The notes below the pieces were generated by a model. The model was not told the origin of the DNA and made no database searches. It saw nothing but the letters and a program-made list of their open reading frames with translations. Shown here one piece after another: positions 1 through 8,344 of a DNA stretch of 40,805 nt; the first letter of the stretch is position 1, and each line of letters opens with the position of its first letter. The position numbers and the translations under genes were made by a program. The stretch covers positions 1 through 40,805 of the forward strand of contig JAHBWH010000063.1 of assembly GCA_019637115.1 (NCBI GenBank), given 5' to 3'. The DNA is from Myxococcales bacterium (lineage in GTDB: Bacteria > Myxococcota_A > Polyangia > Polyangiales > Houyiibacteriaceae).

Positions 1-25
1 CGTTGAAGAACGAGGTTCTTCAACG
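1..25 (-). terminator. Perfect hairpin overlapping the FAD-oxidoreductase stop codon
   Basis: Positions 1-11 and 15-25 are perfect inverted repeats (11-bp stem) around the 3-base loop GAG. The stop codon of the minus-strand oxidoreductase (20-22) lies inside the stem. The position at the end of a six-gene minus-strand run suggests a transcription terminator. A following U-tract would lie outside the window and cannot be seen, so this could also be another inverted repeat. Confidence 0.5.
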
Positions 26-1621
26 GGCTGCTAGCGGGCGTCGCGCGAGCCAGACCTCGTCGGCCGCCCGCACGCCGTGCGCGAAGGACTCGACGAAGAG
101 CGCCAGCCCCGAGAGATCCGTGTGCGCGAGGTGGATCGCGCCGCGAGGCGCGGCTTCGTCGAGCCGCGCGCCGCCCCGGAGGAAGCCGACGCGCGGCTGC
201 ACCATGCCGTGCCCCCAGCGCCAGATGTCGAGCTGGCGGACGCGCGCGTCGAGGTCAGGGTGGGCGCGGCGCAGGTCGCGCATGCAAGCGTCCGCGAGGT
301 CGCGGTGCTCGGCCGCGAAGAGCCGGCGACGCCCCGCGTCGGCGTCGGCGTCGACGAAGGGGAGGTACCAGCTCCACACCGTCGGGCCATGGTCGCGCCC
401 GCGCTGGTGCGTGGCCGTTACGTAGCCGAGCGAGGGGCTGCCGTAGAGCACGTTGTCCCACGCGGGCGGGAAGCCGCGCTCCGCAGGCCGCTCGTCGAGG
501 TGCAGGGCCGCCACCGCCCACGCGCCGTACTCGAAGCCCTCGCGTGTGAGCTGGAGCTCGGGGGCGACGCGCGCCGCGACGAAGCGGGGGAGGGCGAGGA
601 TCGCGCGGTCGGCGAGGAGGCGCTCGCGCTGACCAGCTGCGTCGAGGAGCAGGACGTGCACGCCCGCGGACCCGTCGTCTCGCGGCTCCTCGTAGACGTG
701 CGCCGCGAGCTTGCCGGTCTCGACGCGCTCGCCGAGCGCGCCCGCGAGGTGCGCGACGAGGGCGCCGTTGCCCTCGGGCCAGGTGAGGAAGGGCGCGCCC
801 TCGAGCGCGTCGTCGCCTCGCCGCCCGCGGCTCGCCCAGTAGTAGACGAAGGCCCACGCGCTGGTCTCCTGCAGCGAGAGGCCGTAGTCGTCACGCGTCG
901 CGTACTCCGCGAGCCACCGCAGGCGCGGCGAGCGCAGACCGTGGCGGTCGAGGAAGGCGGCGGCGCTCTCTTCGTCGAGCGCGAGCAACGCGGGGTCGAG
1001 CACGGATCGGGCGAGCGGGACGTCGAAGGCGCCGCCGTCGACGTAGCGGGCGACGAGGCGCTCGAAGCGCGCGAGCTCGTCGAGGTCCTCCGCGCTCGCG
1101 CCCGCATAGGGGTAGAGCCCGGGGTACCAATAGCCGCGGTAGAAGACCCGCTCTTGCGGCTCCCGCACGAGGATCTCTTCGCGGCCGCCCTCTTCGTCGG
1201 CGGCGCCCATCTCGCCGAGCAGCTCGTAGAGGTCGCCGAACGACGGCGGGGGCAGCGGCAGGTAGTGCGCGCCCCAAGGGTACGCGGTCAGCGGGCTGCG
1301 TCCGCTGCGGCTCGTCCCGCCCGGCGCCGGCTCGAGATCGAGGACGACGAGGTCGCGCTCGCCGCGGCGCGCGAGCCGCCAACCGGCGCTGAGGCCCGCG
1401 GGGCCACCGCCGACGATCGCGACGCCGACCCGGCGCGTCGGCGCGTCGTCCCATGCCTGCCGCGGCAGCGGCTCCCGTAGGCGGTGGCCGAGCGCGACGT
1501 CGGGGCCGAGCAGGGCGCCCTCGGGCGGGCCGGGCGGAGGCGCGGCGCCCTCGCACGCGAGCAGCTCGGCGGCGAAGGGCGCGCCGAGCAGCAGCCGCAG
1601 CATCTCGCGTCGCGTGCTCAT
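20..1621 (-). CDS. FAD-dependent amine-oxidase-like oxidoreductase, Tat-type lipoprotein
   Basis: A 533-residue flavoprotein. The N-terminus has a twin-arginine motif (STRREML), a hydrophobic stretch and a lipobox ending at Cys23 (ELLAC), so it is probably exported folded by Tat and lipid-anchored. The dinucleotide-binding motif VAIVGGGPAG lies at about 68-77 and a C-terminal FAD-contact segment (AHTDLSG...FVESFAHG) closes the fold, as in the amine oxidase/protoporphyrinogen oxidase superfamily. The ATG at 1621 was chosen because it overlaps the upstream gene's stop by 4 bases (ATGA) and gives the signal peptide; the frame stays open 95 codons further upstream without a signal. The neighbouring spermidine-synthase-like gene makes a polyamine or amine substrate plausible, but this is inference. 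Confidence 0.85.
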   Translation of the reverse strand: MSTRREMLRLLLGAPFAAELLACEGAAPPPGPPEGALLGPDVALGHRLREPLPRQAWDDAPTRRVGVAIVGGGPAGLSAGWRLARRGERDLVVLDLEPAPGGTSRSGRSPLTAYPWGAHYLPLPPPSFGDLYELLGEMGAADEEGGREEILVREPQERVFYRGYWYPGLYPYAGASAEDLDELARFERLVARYVDGGAFDVPLARSVLDPALLALDEESAAAFLDRHGLRSPRLRWLAEYATRDDYGLSLQETSAWAFVYYWASRGRRGDDALEGAPFLTWPEGNGALVAHLAGALGERVETGKLAAHVYEEPRDDGSAGVHVLLLDAAGQRERLLADRAILALPRFVAARVAPELQLTREGFEYGAWAVAALHLDERPAERGFPPAWDNVLYGSPSLGYVTATHQRGRDHGPTVWSWYLPFVDADADAGRRRLFAAEHRDLADACMRDLRRAHPDLDARVRQLDIWRWGHGMVQPRVGFLRGGARLDEAAPRGAIHLAHTDLSGLALFVESFAHGVRAADEVWLARRPLAAR

Positions 1622-3213
1622 CGCTCGAGGCCGCGGGTCTCCGACTCGTAATAACGCACCAGCGTCTGATCGTTCAGGCGGTTGGGCTCGACGTCGAGGC
1701 GGGCCATGTCGGCGGGGAAGACGAAGAGCGTGGGGAGCACGTCGTCCGTCAAGAAGCGCAGCGGCTGGACCTCGGGCGCGAGGCGCTCGGGAGGATCGAA
1801 GGGCGTCTTGCGCGCGAGCACGAAGCCCCAGGTGCCGAAGCTCGGCACCGTCGCGTGGTAGGGGCCGGTGCGCAGGCCGGTCTCGCGCATCGTGCGCTCG
1901 ATGCACCAGAACGAGCGCCGGGCGAAGAGGGGCGAGGTGCTCTGCACGACGAGCGCGCCGTCGTCCGCCAGCGCGCGCGCCGCGAGCCGATAGAAGCGCG
2001 CCGTGTAGAGCTTGCCGAGGCTGAAATTGTTCGGGTCGGGGAAGTCGATGATGACGGCGTCGTAGGGGGCGGCGTCCGCCGGGCGCTCGTCGAGCCAGAC
2101 CAGCGCGTCGTCGTTCACGAGCTCGAGTCGCGGGTCCTCGAGCGCGCGCTGGTTGAGGTCGGCGAAGATACGCGCGGCCGTCTCGGTCATCGCCGGGTCG
2201 AGGTCCACGAGGGTGACCTCGCGGACGCTCGGGTAGCGGAAGACCTCGCGGAGCGCGAGCCCGTCCCCGCCGCCGAGGATGAGCACGCGCTCGCGGCGCG
2301 GGGCGAGGCTCATCGCCGGGTGCACCAGCGCCTCGTGGTAGCGGTGCTCGTCCGGGCTCGAGAACTGCAGGTTGCCGTTGAGGAAGAGGCTCATCCGGTC
2401 GCCGCTGCGCGTGACCACGATGCGCTGGTAGGGGCTCTGCACCGCGAGCACGACCGGATCCGTGTAGAGATCCTGCTCGCTCCAGGTCGTCAGCTCCTCG
2501 GCTCTCACGAAGGCGGTGAGCAGCAGCGCGGCGACGAGCGCGGCGAGCACGCGGACACGCACGACCGTCGCGCGATCGAGCAGCGGGCGGAGGATCACCG
2601 AGCCGATGACCGCGACCGCGGCGTTCAGCATCCCGAAGAAGAGCGAGGTGCGCGTGAGCCCCAAGGTGGGCACGAAGAAGAGCGCGAAGAGCACCGAGCC
2701 GAAGAGCGCGCCGACGTAGTCGAAGGTGAGCACCTTCGCGACGAGCTCCTCGAAGGCGAGGCGCTCCTTGAGGATGCGCATCAGGAGCGGGATCTCCAGC
2801 CCGACCAGGATGCCGATGACCATGATCAGGCCGTAGAGCAGGATCCCGAAGGACTCGGCGTGGGCGAAGCCGAGGAAGAGGAGCGGCGCCGAGCCTCCAC
2901 CGACCAGAGCGGCCGCGAGCTCGATCTCGAGGAAGCGCGCGGGGACGTCCGCCTTGATGAAGCGCGAGAGGAAGCTCCCGATGCCCATGGCGAAGAGGTA
3001 AGTGCCGATGGTCGTCGAGAACTGCGTGACCGAGTCGCCGAGGACGTAGCTCGCGACGGTCCCCGCGAGCAGCTCGTAGACGAGCCCCGAGGTCGCGATG
3101 ATGAGGACCGTCAGGAAGAGCAGCGTCGTCGCGCCCGGCGCGAGCGCCGGCGGAGGAGCCTGGAGGACCGCGTCGCCCTCGGCGGGCGGCGGCGAGGGCG
3201 TCTCGTCGCTCAC
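1618..3213 (-). CDS. Membrane-embedded spermidine synthase-like protein
   Basis: 531 residues. The first 235 residues contain about seven hydrophobic membrane segments (starting near 31-50). The C-terminal half is a spermidine/spermine synthase-type Rossmann domain: the nucleoside-binding loop LILGGGDGLALREV at about 311-324, an acidic residue at the end of the next strand (VDLDP, 336-340), and the active-site-like IIDFPDP at 388-394. Typical aminopropyltransferases lack the membrane part; the fused form is a known subgroup. It starts 11 bases after the DUF350 gene ends and overlaps the FAD oxidoreductase by 4 bases. Likely reaction: aminopropyl transfer from decarboxylated S-adenosylmethionine to a diamine at the membrane; the substrate is not determined by sequence. 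No S-adenosylmethionine decarboxylase gene was seen in the window. Confidence 0.9.
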   Translation of the reverse strand: MSDETPSPPPAEGDAVLQAPPPALAPGATTLLFLTVLIIATSGLVYELLAGTVASYVLGDSVTQFSTTIGTYLFAMGIGSFLSRFIKADVPARFLEIELAAALVGGGSAPLLFLGFAHAESFGILLYGLIMVIGILVGLEIPLLMRILKERLAFEELVAKVLTFDYVGALFGSVLFALFFVPTLGLTRTSLFFGMLNAAVAVIGSVILRPLLDRATVVRVRVLAALVAALLLTAFVRAEELTTWSEQDLYTDPVVLAVQSPYQRIVVTRSGDRMSLFLNGNLQFSSPDEHRYHEALVHPAMSLAPRRERVLILGGGDGLALREVFRYPSVREVTLVDLDPAMTETAARIFADLNQRALEDPRLELVNDDALVWLDERPADAAPYDAVIIDFPDPNNFSLGKLYTARFYRLAARALADDGALVVQSTSPLFARRSFWCIERTMRETGLRTGPYHATVPSFGTWGFVLARKTPFDPPERLAPEVQPLRFLTDDVLPTLFVFPADMARLDVEPNRLNDQTLVRYYESETRGLER

Positions 3214-3224
3214 GACAGGGCGGC

Positions 3225-3449
3225 TCAGCCGTGGATCGCGGCCGACACGATCAGCGCGACGCCGATGATCACCGAGCCGATCACGATGCCGAGCGCGGTG
3301 TTCTGGTCCTCCTCGATCTCTTTGCGGACCGAGAAGGGCGACACCTTCGTGATCAAGAAGAACGCGATCGCGAAGAAGATGAGCCCGATGACGCTGAAGA
3401 GGATCGCCTGCAGCGCGGCGCTCATCACGTGGTTCCAGTCGATGTTCAC
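3225..3449 (-). CDS. DUF350 family small membrane protein
   Basis: A 74-residue protein with two membrane segments (about 10-33 and 51-72) separated by a charged loop containing KEIEEDQNTALGIVIG, which matches the DUF350 family as I remember it. Such proteins are small inner-membrane proteins of unknown role. In other bacteria they sit beside polyamine-related enzymes (E. coli yjfL near the glutathionylspermidine synthase-like yjfC). Here the membrane spermidine-synthase-like gene follows after 11 bases, supporting a shared function. Confidence 0.85.
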   Translation of the reverse strand: MNIDWNHVMSAALQAILFSVIGLIFFAIAFFLITKVSPFSVRKEIEEDQNTALGIVIGSVIIGVALIVSAAIHG

Positions 3450-3461
3450 GGTTTGGTGGTT

Positions 3462-4256
3462 CTACACCCGAGAGCGCCCCCGCGTCACCCTCCGGATGGA
3501 GAGGAGGAGGGGCGGGGCCAGGAGGAGCGCGAGGGCGACCCCGAGCAGCGGCGCCGAGAGGCCCCCGCTCGTGACCTCCGCGAGCAGCTCGCCGTGGCCC
3601 TCTCCGGAGAGGCGCACGACGTAGTCGCCGGGAGGGACGTTCGCGAAGAACACGGTGGCGTCGCCCTCGACCGAGGCCTCGGCCTCGCGGACGGCGTCGC
3701 GGGGTAGGGGGCCGTCGCGCCCCGCGGCGAGCGCGAGGGTCGGCTCGGGCTCGAGCGAGACGTCGACGAGGGAGACCAGCGCCTCTCCGCTGCCCAGGAG
3801 GCGGACGCGGACCGTCGCGCGCTCCTCGAGCGCGAAGGGCGCGCCGTGGCGGACGAGGGACGCGAGCGCCTCCTCGTCGCGCGTCGGCGCGGCCCCGAGC
3901 TCGGCGCGCACCTCGCCGTGGTGGGCGGCCGGGCCGCCGAGGAAGGCGCTCGCGACGGCGAGGAGCGCCACGAGGCCGAGCGACGTGAGCCAGAGCCAGC
4001 GCAGCGGCGGCTCGTGACGGCCTCCTGCGCCAGGCGCTGGAGCGCGGGTTGACGTCTCCGGCCCCGACGTCTCCGGCCCCGACGTCTCGGGCCCCGACGT
4101 CTCCGGCCCCGACGTCTCGGGCCCCGACGTCTCCGGGCCCGACGTCTCCGGGCCCGACGTCTCGGGCCCCGACGTCTCGGGCCCCGACGTCTCGGGCCCC
4201 GACGTCTCCGGCCCCGACGTCTCCGGCCCCGACGTCTCCGACGTGGACGACGCCAC
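3462..4256 (-). CDS. Membrane protein with N-terminal ETSGP pentapeptide repeats
   Basis: 264 residues, not assigned to a known family. From the GTG at 4256, residues 7-66 are twelve ETSGP units encoded by a 15-base tandem repeat. A Pro/Gly linker follows, then a membrane segment (about 87-106), a beta-rich extracytoplasmic domain of about 120 residues containing [14 protein letters not shown] (carboxypeptidase-regulatory/CnaB-like style), and a second membrane segment near the C-terminus (about 234-254) followed by a basic tail. The GTG start is favoured by a GAGG sequence overlapping the upstream stop, four bases before the start. The repeat variants differ only at the third positions of the Gly and Pro codons, which supports translation of the tract. 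It lies 6 bases after the SurA-like gene and 12 bases before the DUF350 gene, so it is probably co-transcribed. Confidence 0.65.
   Translation of the reverse strand: MASSTSETSGPETSGPETSGPETSGPETSGPETSGPETSGPETSGPETSGPETSGPETSGPETSGPETSTRAPAPGAGGRHEPPLRWLWLTSLGLVALLAVASAFLGGPAAHHGEVRAELGAAPTRDEEALASLVRHGAPFALEERATVRVRLLGSGEALVSLVDVSLEPEPTLALAAGRDGPLPRDAVREAEASVEGDATVFFANVPPGDYVVRLSGEGHGELLAEVTSGGLSAPLLGVALALLLAPPLLLSIRRVTRGRSRV
4051..4240. repeat. 15-bp tandem repeat (12 full units), coding on the minus strand
   Basis: Unit GACGTCTCSGGSCCC begins every 15 bases from 4051 to 4216, with a partial copy at 4231. Three variants occur (CCGGCCCC, CGGGCCCC and CCGGGCCC endings). Only unit positions 9 and 12 vary, which are the wobble bases of Pro and Gly in the minus-strand reading ETSGP. 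Confidence 0.95.
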
Positions 4257-4262
4257 GTCGCC

Positions 4263-5231
4263 TCAGAGCCGCTTGTCGATGATCGCGTTGCGCCGGAGCT
4301 CTTCGAGGAAGAGGCGCTCCTGCCGCTCCATCGCGCGACCCATCATGTCTTGGTAGAGCTGGTCGCGGACGTCCTCGAAGGGCGGCATCGAGTCTCCGCC
4401 GCGCTCACGGTCGTGCACCAAGAAGATGTGGAAGCCCGACGGTCCGCGGACGGGGCGGCTGATCTCGCCCGTCTGCATCGTGAGCAGGGTCTGCTCGAGC
4501 TCGCCGGGGAGGTCGCCCTGGCGGAGCCAGCCGAGCTCACCGCCCCCGTAGAGCGCGATACCGTCGGCGAAGTTCTCGCGGCTCAGCTCCTCGCGGATGC
4601 CCTCGGCCTCGCGACGCGCGCGCGCCACCTCGGTGGCGCCCGCGCCCTCGGGCACGGCCACGAAGATGTGCGAGGTCCGGAAGCGCAGCGAGCGGTTCGC
4701 GCGCGCCAGCCGCTGGTCGTACACCCGTCGGACGTCCGCCTCGGTGATGTTGACGCGGCCACGGACGCGCTCGTTCAGGAGCCGGTAGCGGAGGAGCTGG
4801 CGCCGCAGGTCGGCGCGGTACTGAGCCTCCGTGTAGCCCTGCTCAGCGACGACCTCCCAGAACTCGGAGAGCTCGAGGCCGTTCTGGCGGACGACGTTCA
4901 GCACGGCGCGCTCCACGTCCGCCGAGCTGATCCGGATCTGCTGGGTCTGCGCCGCTCGCTCCACGAGCTCCTCGTCGATGAGGCGCTCGAGGATCTCGTC
5001 GTAGAGCTGGCGGAGCGCCGCGAGCCGCTGGAGCTCGGGCACCTCCATCAGCCGCGGCATGAAGGGGACGGCGCGGCGGCGCAGCTCGCTCAGGAAGATC
5101 GCGTGGTCGTCGACCACGGCCACCACGCGCTCGACCACCTCGGCGCGGGTGGGCTCGGGGCGCGCGACCGCCAGCACGGCGACGGCGATCGACGCGCTCA
5201 GCGCGGCGGCGCGTGACGACGCGGGGCTCAT
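4263..5231 (-). CDS. SurA-like periplasmic peptidyl-prolyl isomerase/chaperone
   Basis: 322 residues with a signal peptide (cleavage after about residue 30, TRA), an alpha-helical SurA N-terminal-like region (about 33-180, beginning [19 protein letters not shown]), and one parvulin domain (about 180-285) with [20 protein letters not shown] and [10 protein letters not shown]. SurA of E. coli has two parvulin domains; this protein has one, as in many delta-proteobacterial forms. Role: folding of outer-membrane proteins in the periplasm. It overlaps the upstream PPIase gene by 4 bases (5228-5231), so the two foldases are translationally coupled. Confidence 0.9.
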   Translation of the reverse strand: MSPASSRAAALSASIAVAVLAVARPEPTRAEVVERVVAVVDDHAIFLSELRRRAVPFMPRLMEVPELQRLAALRQLYDEILERLIDEELVERAAQTQQIRISSADVERAVLNVVRQNGLELSEFWEVVAEQGYTEAQYRADLRRQLLRYRLLNERVRGRVNITEADVRRVYDQRLARANRSLRFRTSHIFVAVPEGAGATEVARARREAEGIREELSRENFADGIALYGGGELGWLRQGDLPGELEQTLLTMQTGEISRPVRGPSGFHIFLVHDRERGGDSMPPFEDVRDQLYQDMMGRAMERQERLFLEELRRNAIIDKRL

Positions 5232-6295
5232 CGCTCCTCCTCTTCGGCGTCAGCGGCCGCTCCTGCCCCCTCGGGCACCTCGAGCTCGTCGGCGGAGGTC
5301 GGCACCTCGGGGACTCCGGCGTGGCTCAGATCGATGCGCACGGCGGCGAGCGCGTCCTCGTTGGTGCGGATCTCCGCCTCTCGCCGCAGGCGCTCGACGA
5401 GCTCTTCGACCGCGCGCTCGCGTTTCTCGCGCCAGAGGCGGTTCTGGATCGCGCGGCGCGACTCCTCGAGCGAGCGGCTGAGGGCGGCGCGGCGGCCCGT
5501 GAGCTTCACGATGTGGAAGCCCGCGCTGGATCGGACGAGCTCGGGGTGGACCGCGCCGATGTCCTGGATCGTGAAGGCGGCCTCGGCGACCTCGCGCGGG
5601 ACCGGGGCCTCGTCCTCGCGGGTCCCGTCGCGTGAGAAGAATCGGAGATCTCCACGCCGGGAGCCGCGGCTCGTCTCGGGATCCTCGTCGTGGCGCTCGG
5701 CGAGCTGGCGGAAGCGCAGCATGTCCTCGGGGGCGCCGAGGATCTCGCGGAGCACCCGGCGGGCGGCCGCCTCGTCGCGCATCAGGATGTGGCTGGCGCG
5801 CACCTGCTCGGGCTTGTTGAACTCGTCCCGGTTGGCCTCGTAGTGGGCGCGGATCTCCTCGTCGGTGACGTCGGAGAGCTGGATGGCGTCCTCGATGCGC
5901 GTCTTGAGCATCTGCTGGATCATCAGCTGCTTGCGAGTGCGCTGGACCTCGGGGAGCTCGTGCAAGCCGCGGCGCTCGGCCTCTTGGGCGAGCAGCTCGA
6001 AGCGGATGAGGTTGTCGAGGAACTCTCGGCGCCGCTCGGGGCTGTTGTAGCGCGCGCGCAGGTAGGGCGACTGGTCCGCGAGGGCCTCGGCCAGCTCACC
6101 GACGGTGATCGTGGTGTCGCCGACCTTCGCCAGCGTCTGCGCGGCTTGCTCCCGCGTCAGGCCGTGGCGTGGCCACTCCCCGTCGTCGTCCGCGACGGGC
6201 GAGGTCGGCTCGTCCTTCGAGCCGCAGCCGACCGCGGCGACGGTCGAGGCCAGAGCGCTCGAGGTGAGGCAGAGGATGGGGAGCCAGGGACGCAC
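5228..6295 (-). CDS. Parvulin-type peptidyl-prolyl isomerase lipoprotein
   Basis: 355 residues. The N-terminus is a signal sequence ending in AVGC, a lipobox near residue 24, so the protein is probably lipid-anchored. A helical chaperone region (about 50-160) precedes a parvulin domain (about 160-272: VRASHILMRDE, GDLRFFSRDGT, SSAGFHIVKLTGRR) and a helical C-terminal tail with an acidic end. It is the first gene of the minus-strand run and is followed at a 4-base overlap by the SurA-like gene. The start is a GTG at 6295 with no clear Shine-Dalgarno sequence before it. A redundant or specialised pair of foldases for outer-membrane or surface proteins is the likely role. Confidence 0.88.
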   Translation of the reverse strand: MRPWLPILCLTSSALASTVAAVGCGSKDEPTSPVADDDGEWPRHGLTREQAAQTLAKVGDTTITVGELAEALADQSPYLRARYNSPERRREFLDNLIRFELLAQEAERRGLHELPEVQRTRKQLMIQQMLKTRIEDAIQLSDVTDEEIRAHYEANRDEFNKPEQVRASHILMRDEAAARRVLREILGAPEDMLRFRQLAERHDEDPETSRGSRRGDLRFFSRDGTREDEAPVPREVAEAAFTIQDIGAVHPELVRSSAGFHIVKLTGRRAALSRSLEESRRAIQNRLWREKRERAVEELVERLRREAEIRTNEDALAAVRIDLSHAGVPEVPTSADELEVPEGAGAAADAEEEER

Positions 6296-6566
6296 GGGAG
6301 CCGGGCTAGCACGGGCCGTTCTCTACATCAACGGCGCTGGTCCGCGCCCCCCCCCCGGAAAGGCAGGCCGGCTCGCGGGCTGCGGCGGCGAGGCGTGTCG
6401 CGTTGGCCCCTACGGCGCTGCCCTCGGTCCTGCCCGCCGTCAGGGCTCCGGGCGGGTCGGGAAAGCCGGGCGCGGCCCCCCGGGGCTCTGCCCCCGGTCC
6501 CGGGCGGGTGCCACCCCCGCGCGACGGAGAGACGGCGCGTCGAGCGGGCTGCTATGCTCGAGGGCG
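6296..6566. other. GC-rich divergent intergenic region with a C10 run and hairpins
   Basis: This 271-base gap separates the minus-strand foldase operon from the plus-strand kinase. It contains a run of ten C at 6347-6356 and C/G-rich inverted repeats around 6480-6530 (for example GGGGC-TCT-GCCCC). No gene was recognised in it. It should hold promoters for both directions; only the weak minus-strand one is visible. Confidence 0.6.
6303..6331 (-). promoter_or_regulatory. Candidate sigma-70-type promoter for the foldase/polyamine run
   Basis: On the minus strand TTGATG (6331-6326) is followed after 17 bases by TAGCCC (6308-6303) preceded by TGC (extended -10 style). The -35 box matches the consensus at four positions, the -10 box poorly. 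A start of transcription near 6296 would place it at the GTG start of the lipoprotein PPIase, i.e. a nearly leaderless message, which fits the lack of a ribosome binding site. Confidence 0.3.
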
Positions 6567-7976
6567 ATGAACGAGCTCCAGCGACCCGAGCGGACCCTGG
6601 ACGCGCTGGAGGAGTGGGACGCCCGCCTCCGTCAGCTCACCGCCCACGTCCCCGGGATCGTCTACCGGTGCCGGCTGGACGCGGACTGGACGATGCTCTT
6701 CATCAGCGACGGCGTCGAGGAGCTCACGGGCCACCCGGCGCCCGCGTTCACGGGCAACGCCGGGCTCGCGTTCGCCGAGGTGATCCACCCCGACGACGCC
6801 GCGGAGCTCGAGCGGGCCGTGCGCGAGGCGGTCGCGGGGCACCAGCCGTGGACGCTGCGCTATCGCATCCGGCATCGCGACGGCGGCGAGCGCTGGGTCT
6901 ATGAGCGGGGGCGGGCGGTCTACGACGCGCAGGGCGGGGTGCTCCACCTGGACGGCGCCATCGTCGACGTGACGGCGCAGGTCGAGGCCGAGCAGGCGCT
7001 CGACGCGGCGCGCCACGAGCTCGAGGCGCGCAACGCCGAGCTCGAGGCCGCCAACGAGGCGCTCCGCGGCGCGCAGGCCTCCGAGGACGCCCTCTTCGAC
7101 GCCATGAGCGAGCTGCTGCCGGGGTCGGTGCTCGCGGGCCGCTACCGGATCGAGGAGCTGCTCGGCGCTGGGGGGATGGGTGTGGTCTATCGCGCGACCC
7201 AGCTCGGGCTCGAACGACCCGTCGCGGTCAAGGTGCTCCGGCCCCTCGGCCGCGGCGGCGCGCGCGCCGATCGGCTCCGCAAGCGCTTCGAGCGCGAGGC
7301 GAGGACCGCGTGCGCCGTCCAGCACCCCAACGCGGTGGTCATCCACGACGCGGGTTCGACCCCGGCAGGGTTGGTCTTCCTCGTGATGGAGCTCCTCGTC
7401 GGTCACACCGTCGCGTCCGAGCTCGAGGGGAACGGGCGGCTGCCCTTCGCGCGCGCCATCGAGGTCGCCGCGACGGTCGCCGACGTCCTCGGCGCCGCGC
7501 ACGAGGCGGGCATCGTCCACCGCGACGTGAAACCCGACAACGTCTTCGTCGCCCAGGTCGGCGACGGAGAGACCGTGAAGGTGCTCGACTTCGGCCTCGC
7601 GAAGCTCGTGGACGGGGACGAGCGCAGCGCGGGGCAGTCGCAGCTGACCGAGCACGGCCAACTCATCGGCACGCCGGACTACATGTCACCCGAGCGCCTC
7701 AGCCTCGAGGGGGAGCTGAGCGGCGCGGCCGACGTCTACAGCCTCGGCGTCATGCTCTTCGAGATGCTGACCGGGCGTCTGCCCTACGACATCAAGGGAG
7801 ACTCTCCTGCCCACCTCGTGGCCGCGCACCTCTTCCAGGCGCCCCGTCGCGCGAGCGAGCTCGTGCCCTCGCTGGCGCCCGAGGTCGACGACCTCTTGCT
7901 CGCCTCGCTCGCGAAGGATCCGGGGCGCCGCCCGTCGGCGCGCGAGGTCGAAGCGTCGTTGCGCGCGCTGCTCTGA
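6567..7976 (+). CDS. PAS-domain Ser/Thr protein kinase
   Basis: 469 residues from the ATG at 6567, preceded by GAGGG. An N-terminal PAS/PAC sensor domain (about 18-140: MLFISDGVEELTG, FAEVIHPDD, RYRIRHRDGGERWV) is followed by a short coiled coil (about 138-172) and a complete Hanks-type kinase domain (about 192-468). Catalytic elements are intact: the glycine loop GAGGMGVVY at 200-208, Lys222 in VAVKVL, HRDVKPDN with Asp320, DFG at 341-343, and GTPDYMSPE. There is no membrane segment, so it is likely a cytoplasmic sensor kinase of the large myxobacterial type. The upstream open frame (from 6105) has shadow-type composition and is not part of it. The small Cys-rich lipoprotein follows after 17 bases. 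Confidence 0.93.
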   Translation: MNELQRPERTLDALEEWDARLRQLTAHVPGIVYRCRLDADWTMLFISDGVEELTGHPAPAFTGNAGLAFAEVIHPDDAAELERAVREAVAGHQPWTLRYRIRHRDGGERWVYERGRAVYDAQGGVLHLDGAIVDVTAQVEAEQALDAARHELEARNAELEAANEALRGAQASEDALFDAMSELLPGSVLAGRYRIEELLGAGGMGVVYRATQLGLERPVAVKVLRPLGRGGARADRLRKRFEREARTACAVQHPNAVVIHDAGSTPAGLVFLVMELLVGHTVASELEGNGRLPFARAIEVAATVADVLGAAHEAGIVHRDVKPDNVFVAQVGDGETVKVLDFGLAKLVDGDERSAGQSQLTEHGQLIGTPDYMSPERLSLEGELSGAADVYSLGVMLFEMLTGRLPYDIKGDSPAHLVAAHLFQAPRRASELVPSLAPEVDDLLLASLAKDPGRRPSAREVEASLRALL

Positions 7977-7993
7977 TCCGTCACGACGCCGCG

Positions 7994-8335
7994 ATGACCC
8001 TCCGTGTCCCGTCTCCGTTCGCGCTCGCGCTGCTCGCTTCGGTCGCGCTCGCTGCGTGCTCGTCGTCGGGCAACGAGTTCTGCGGCGGCGAGGAGCGCTG
8101 CGAGCTCAGCTGCCCGGACGGGTACTGCAACTTCTACTGCGACGATCGCGCGAGCTGCGTGGGCGCCTGCGAAGGGGGCGAGTGCACGTTGACGTGCACC
8201 GGCGCGGCGCAATGCACGTTCACCTGTCCGCCGGGCGACTGCGCGATCTTCTGCCGGGGCGAGTCGACCTGCGCAGTGGACTGCGAGGGGTGTCGGGTGG
8301 ACTGCGCCCCGGGGACGACGTGCACGGGCGGATGA
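7994..8335 (+). CDS. Small Cys-rich lipoprotein
   Basis: 113 residues. A signal sequence ends in the lipobox LAAC (Cys near 22). The mature part holds eighteen further cysteines with regular alternation of CxxxC and Cx4-5C spacings (CTLTC, CTFTC, CAIFC, CAVDC). This looks like a short repeat of about nine residues, perhaps stacked and disulfide- or metal-stabilised; no known family was recognised. It starts 17 bases after the PAS-kinase gene and may be co-transcribed with it. The start ATG at 7994 gives the signal peptide directly. Confidence 0.75.
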   Translation: MTLRVPSPFALALLASVALAACSSSGNEFCGGEERCELSCPDGYCNFYCDDRASCVGACEGGECTLTCTGAAQCTFTCPPGDCAIFCRGESTCAVDCEGCRVDCAPGTTCTGG

Positions 8336-8344
8336 GCGCGCTCT

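Noticed and set aside
1453-3624. Plus-strand open frame opposite the spermidine-synthase-like gene
   Set aside because: Arg/Glu/Ala-rich shadow without motifs; it crosses three minus-strand genes.
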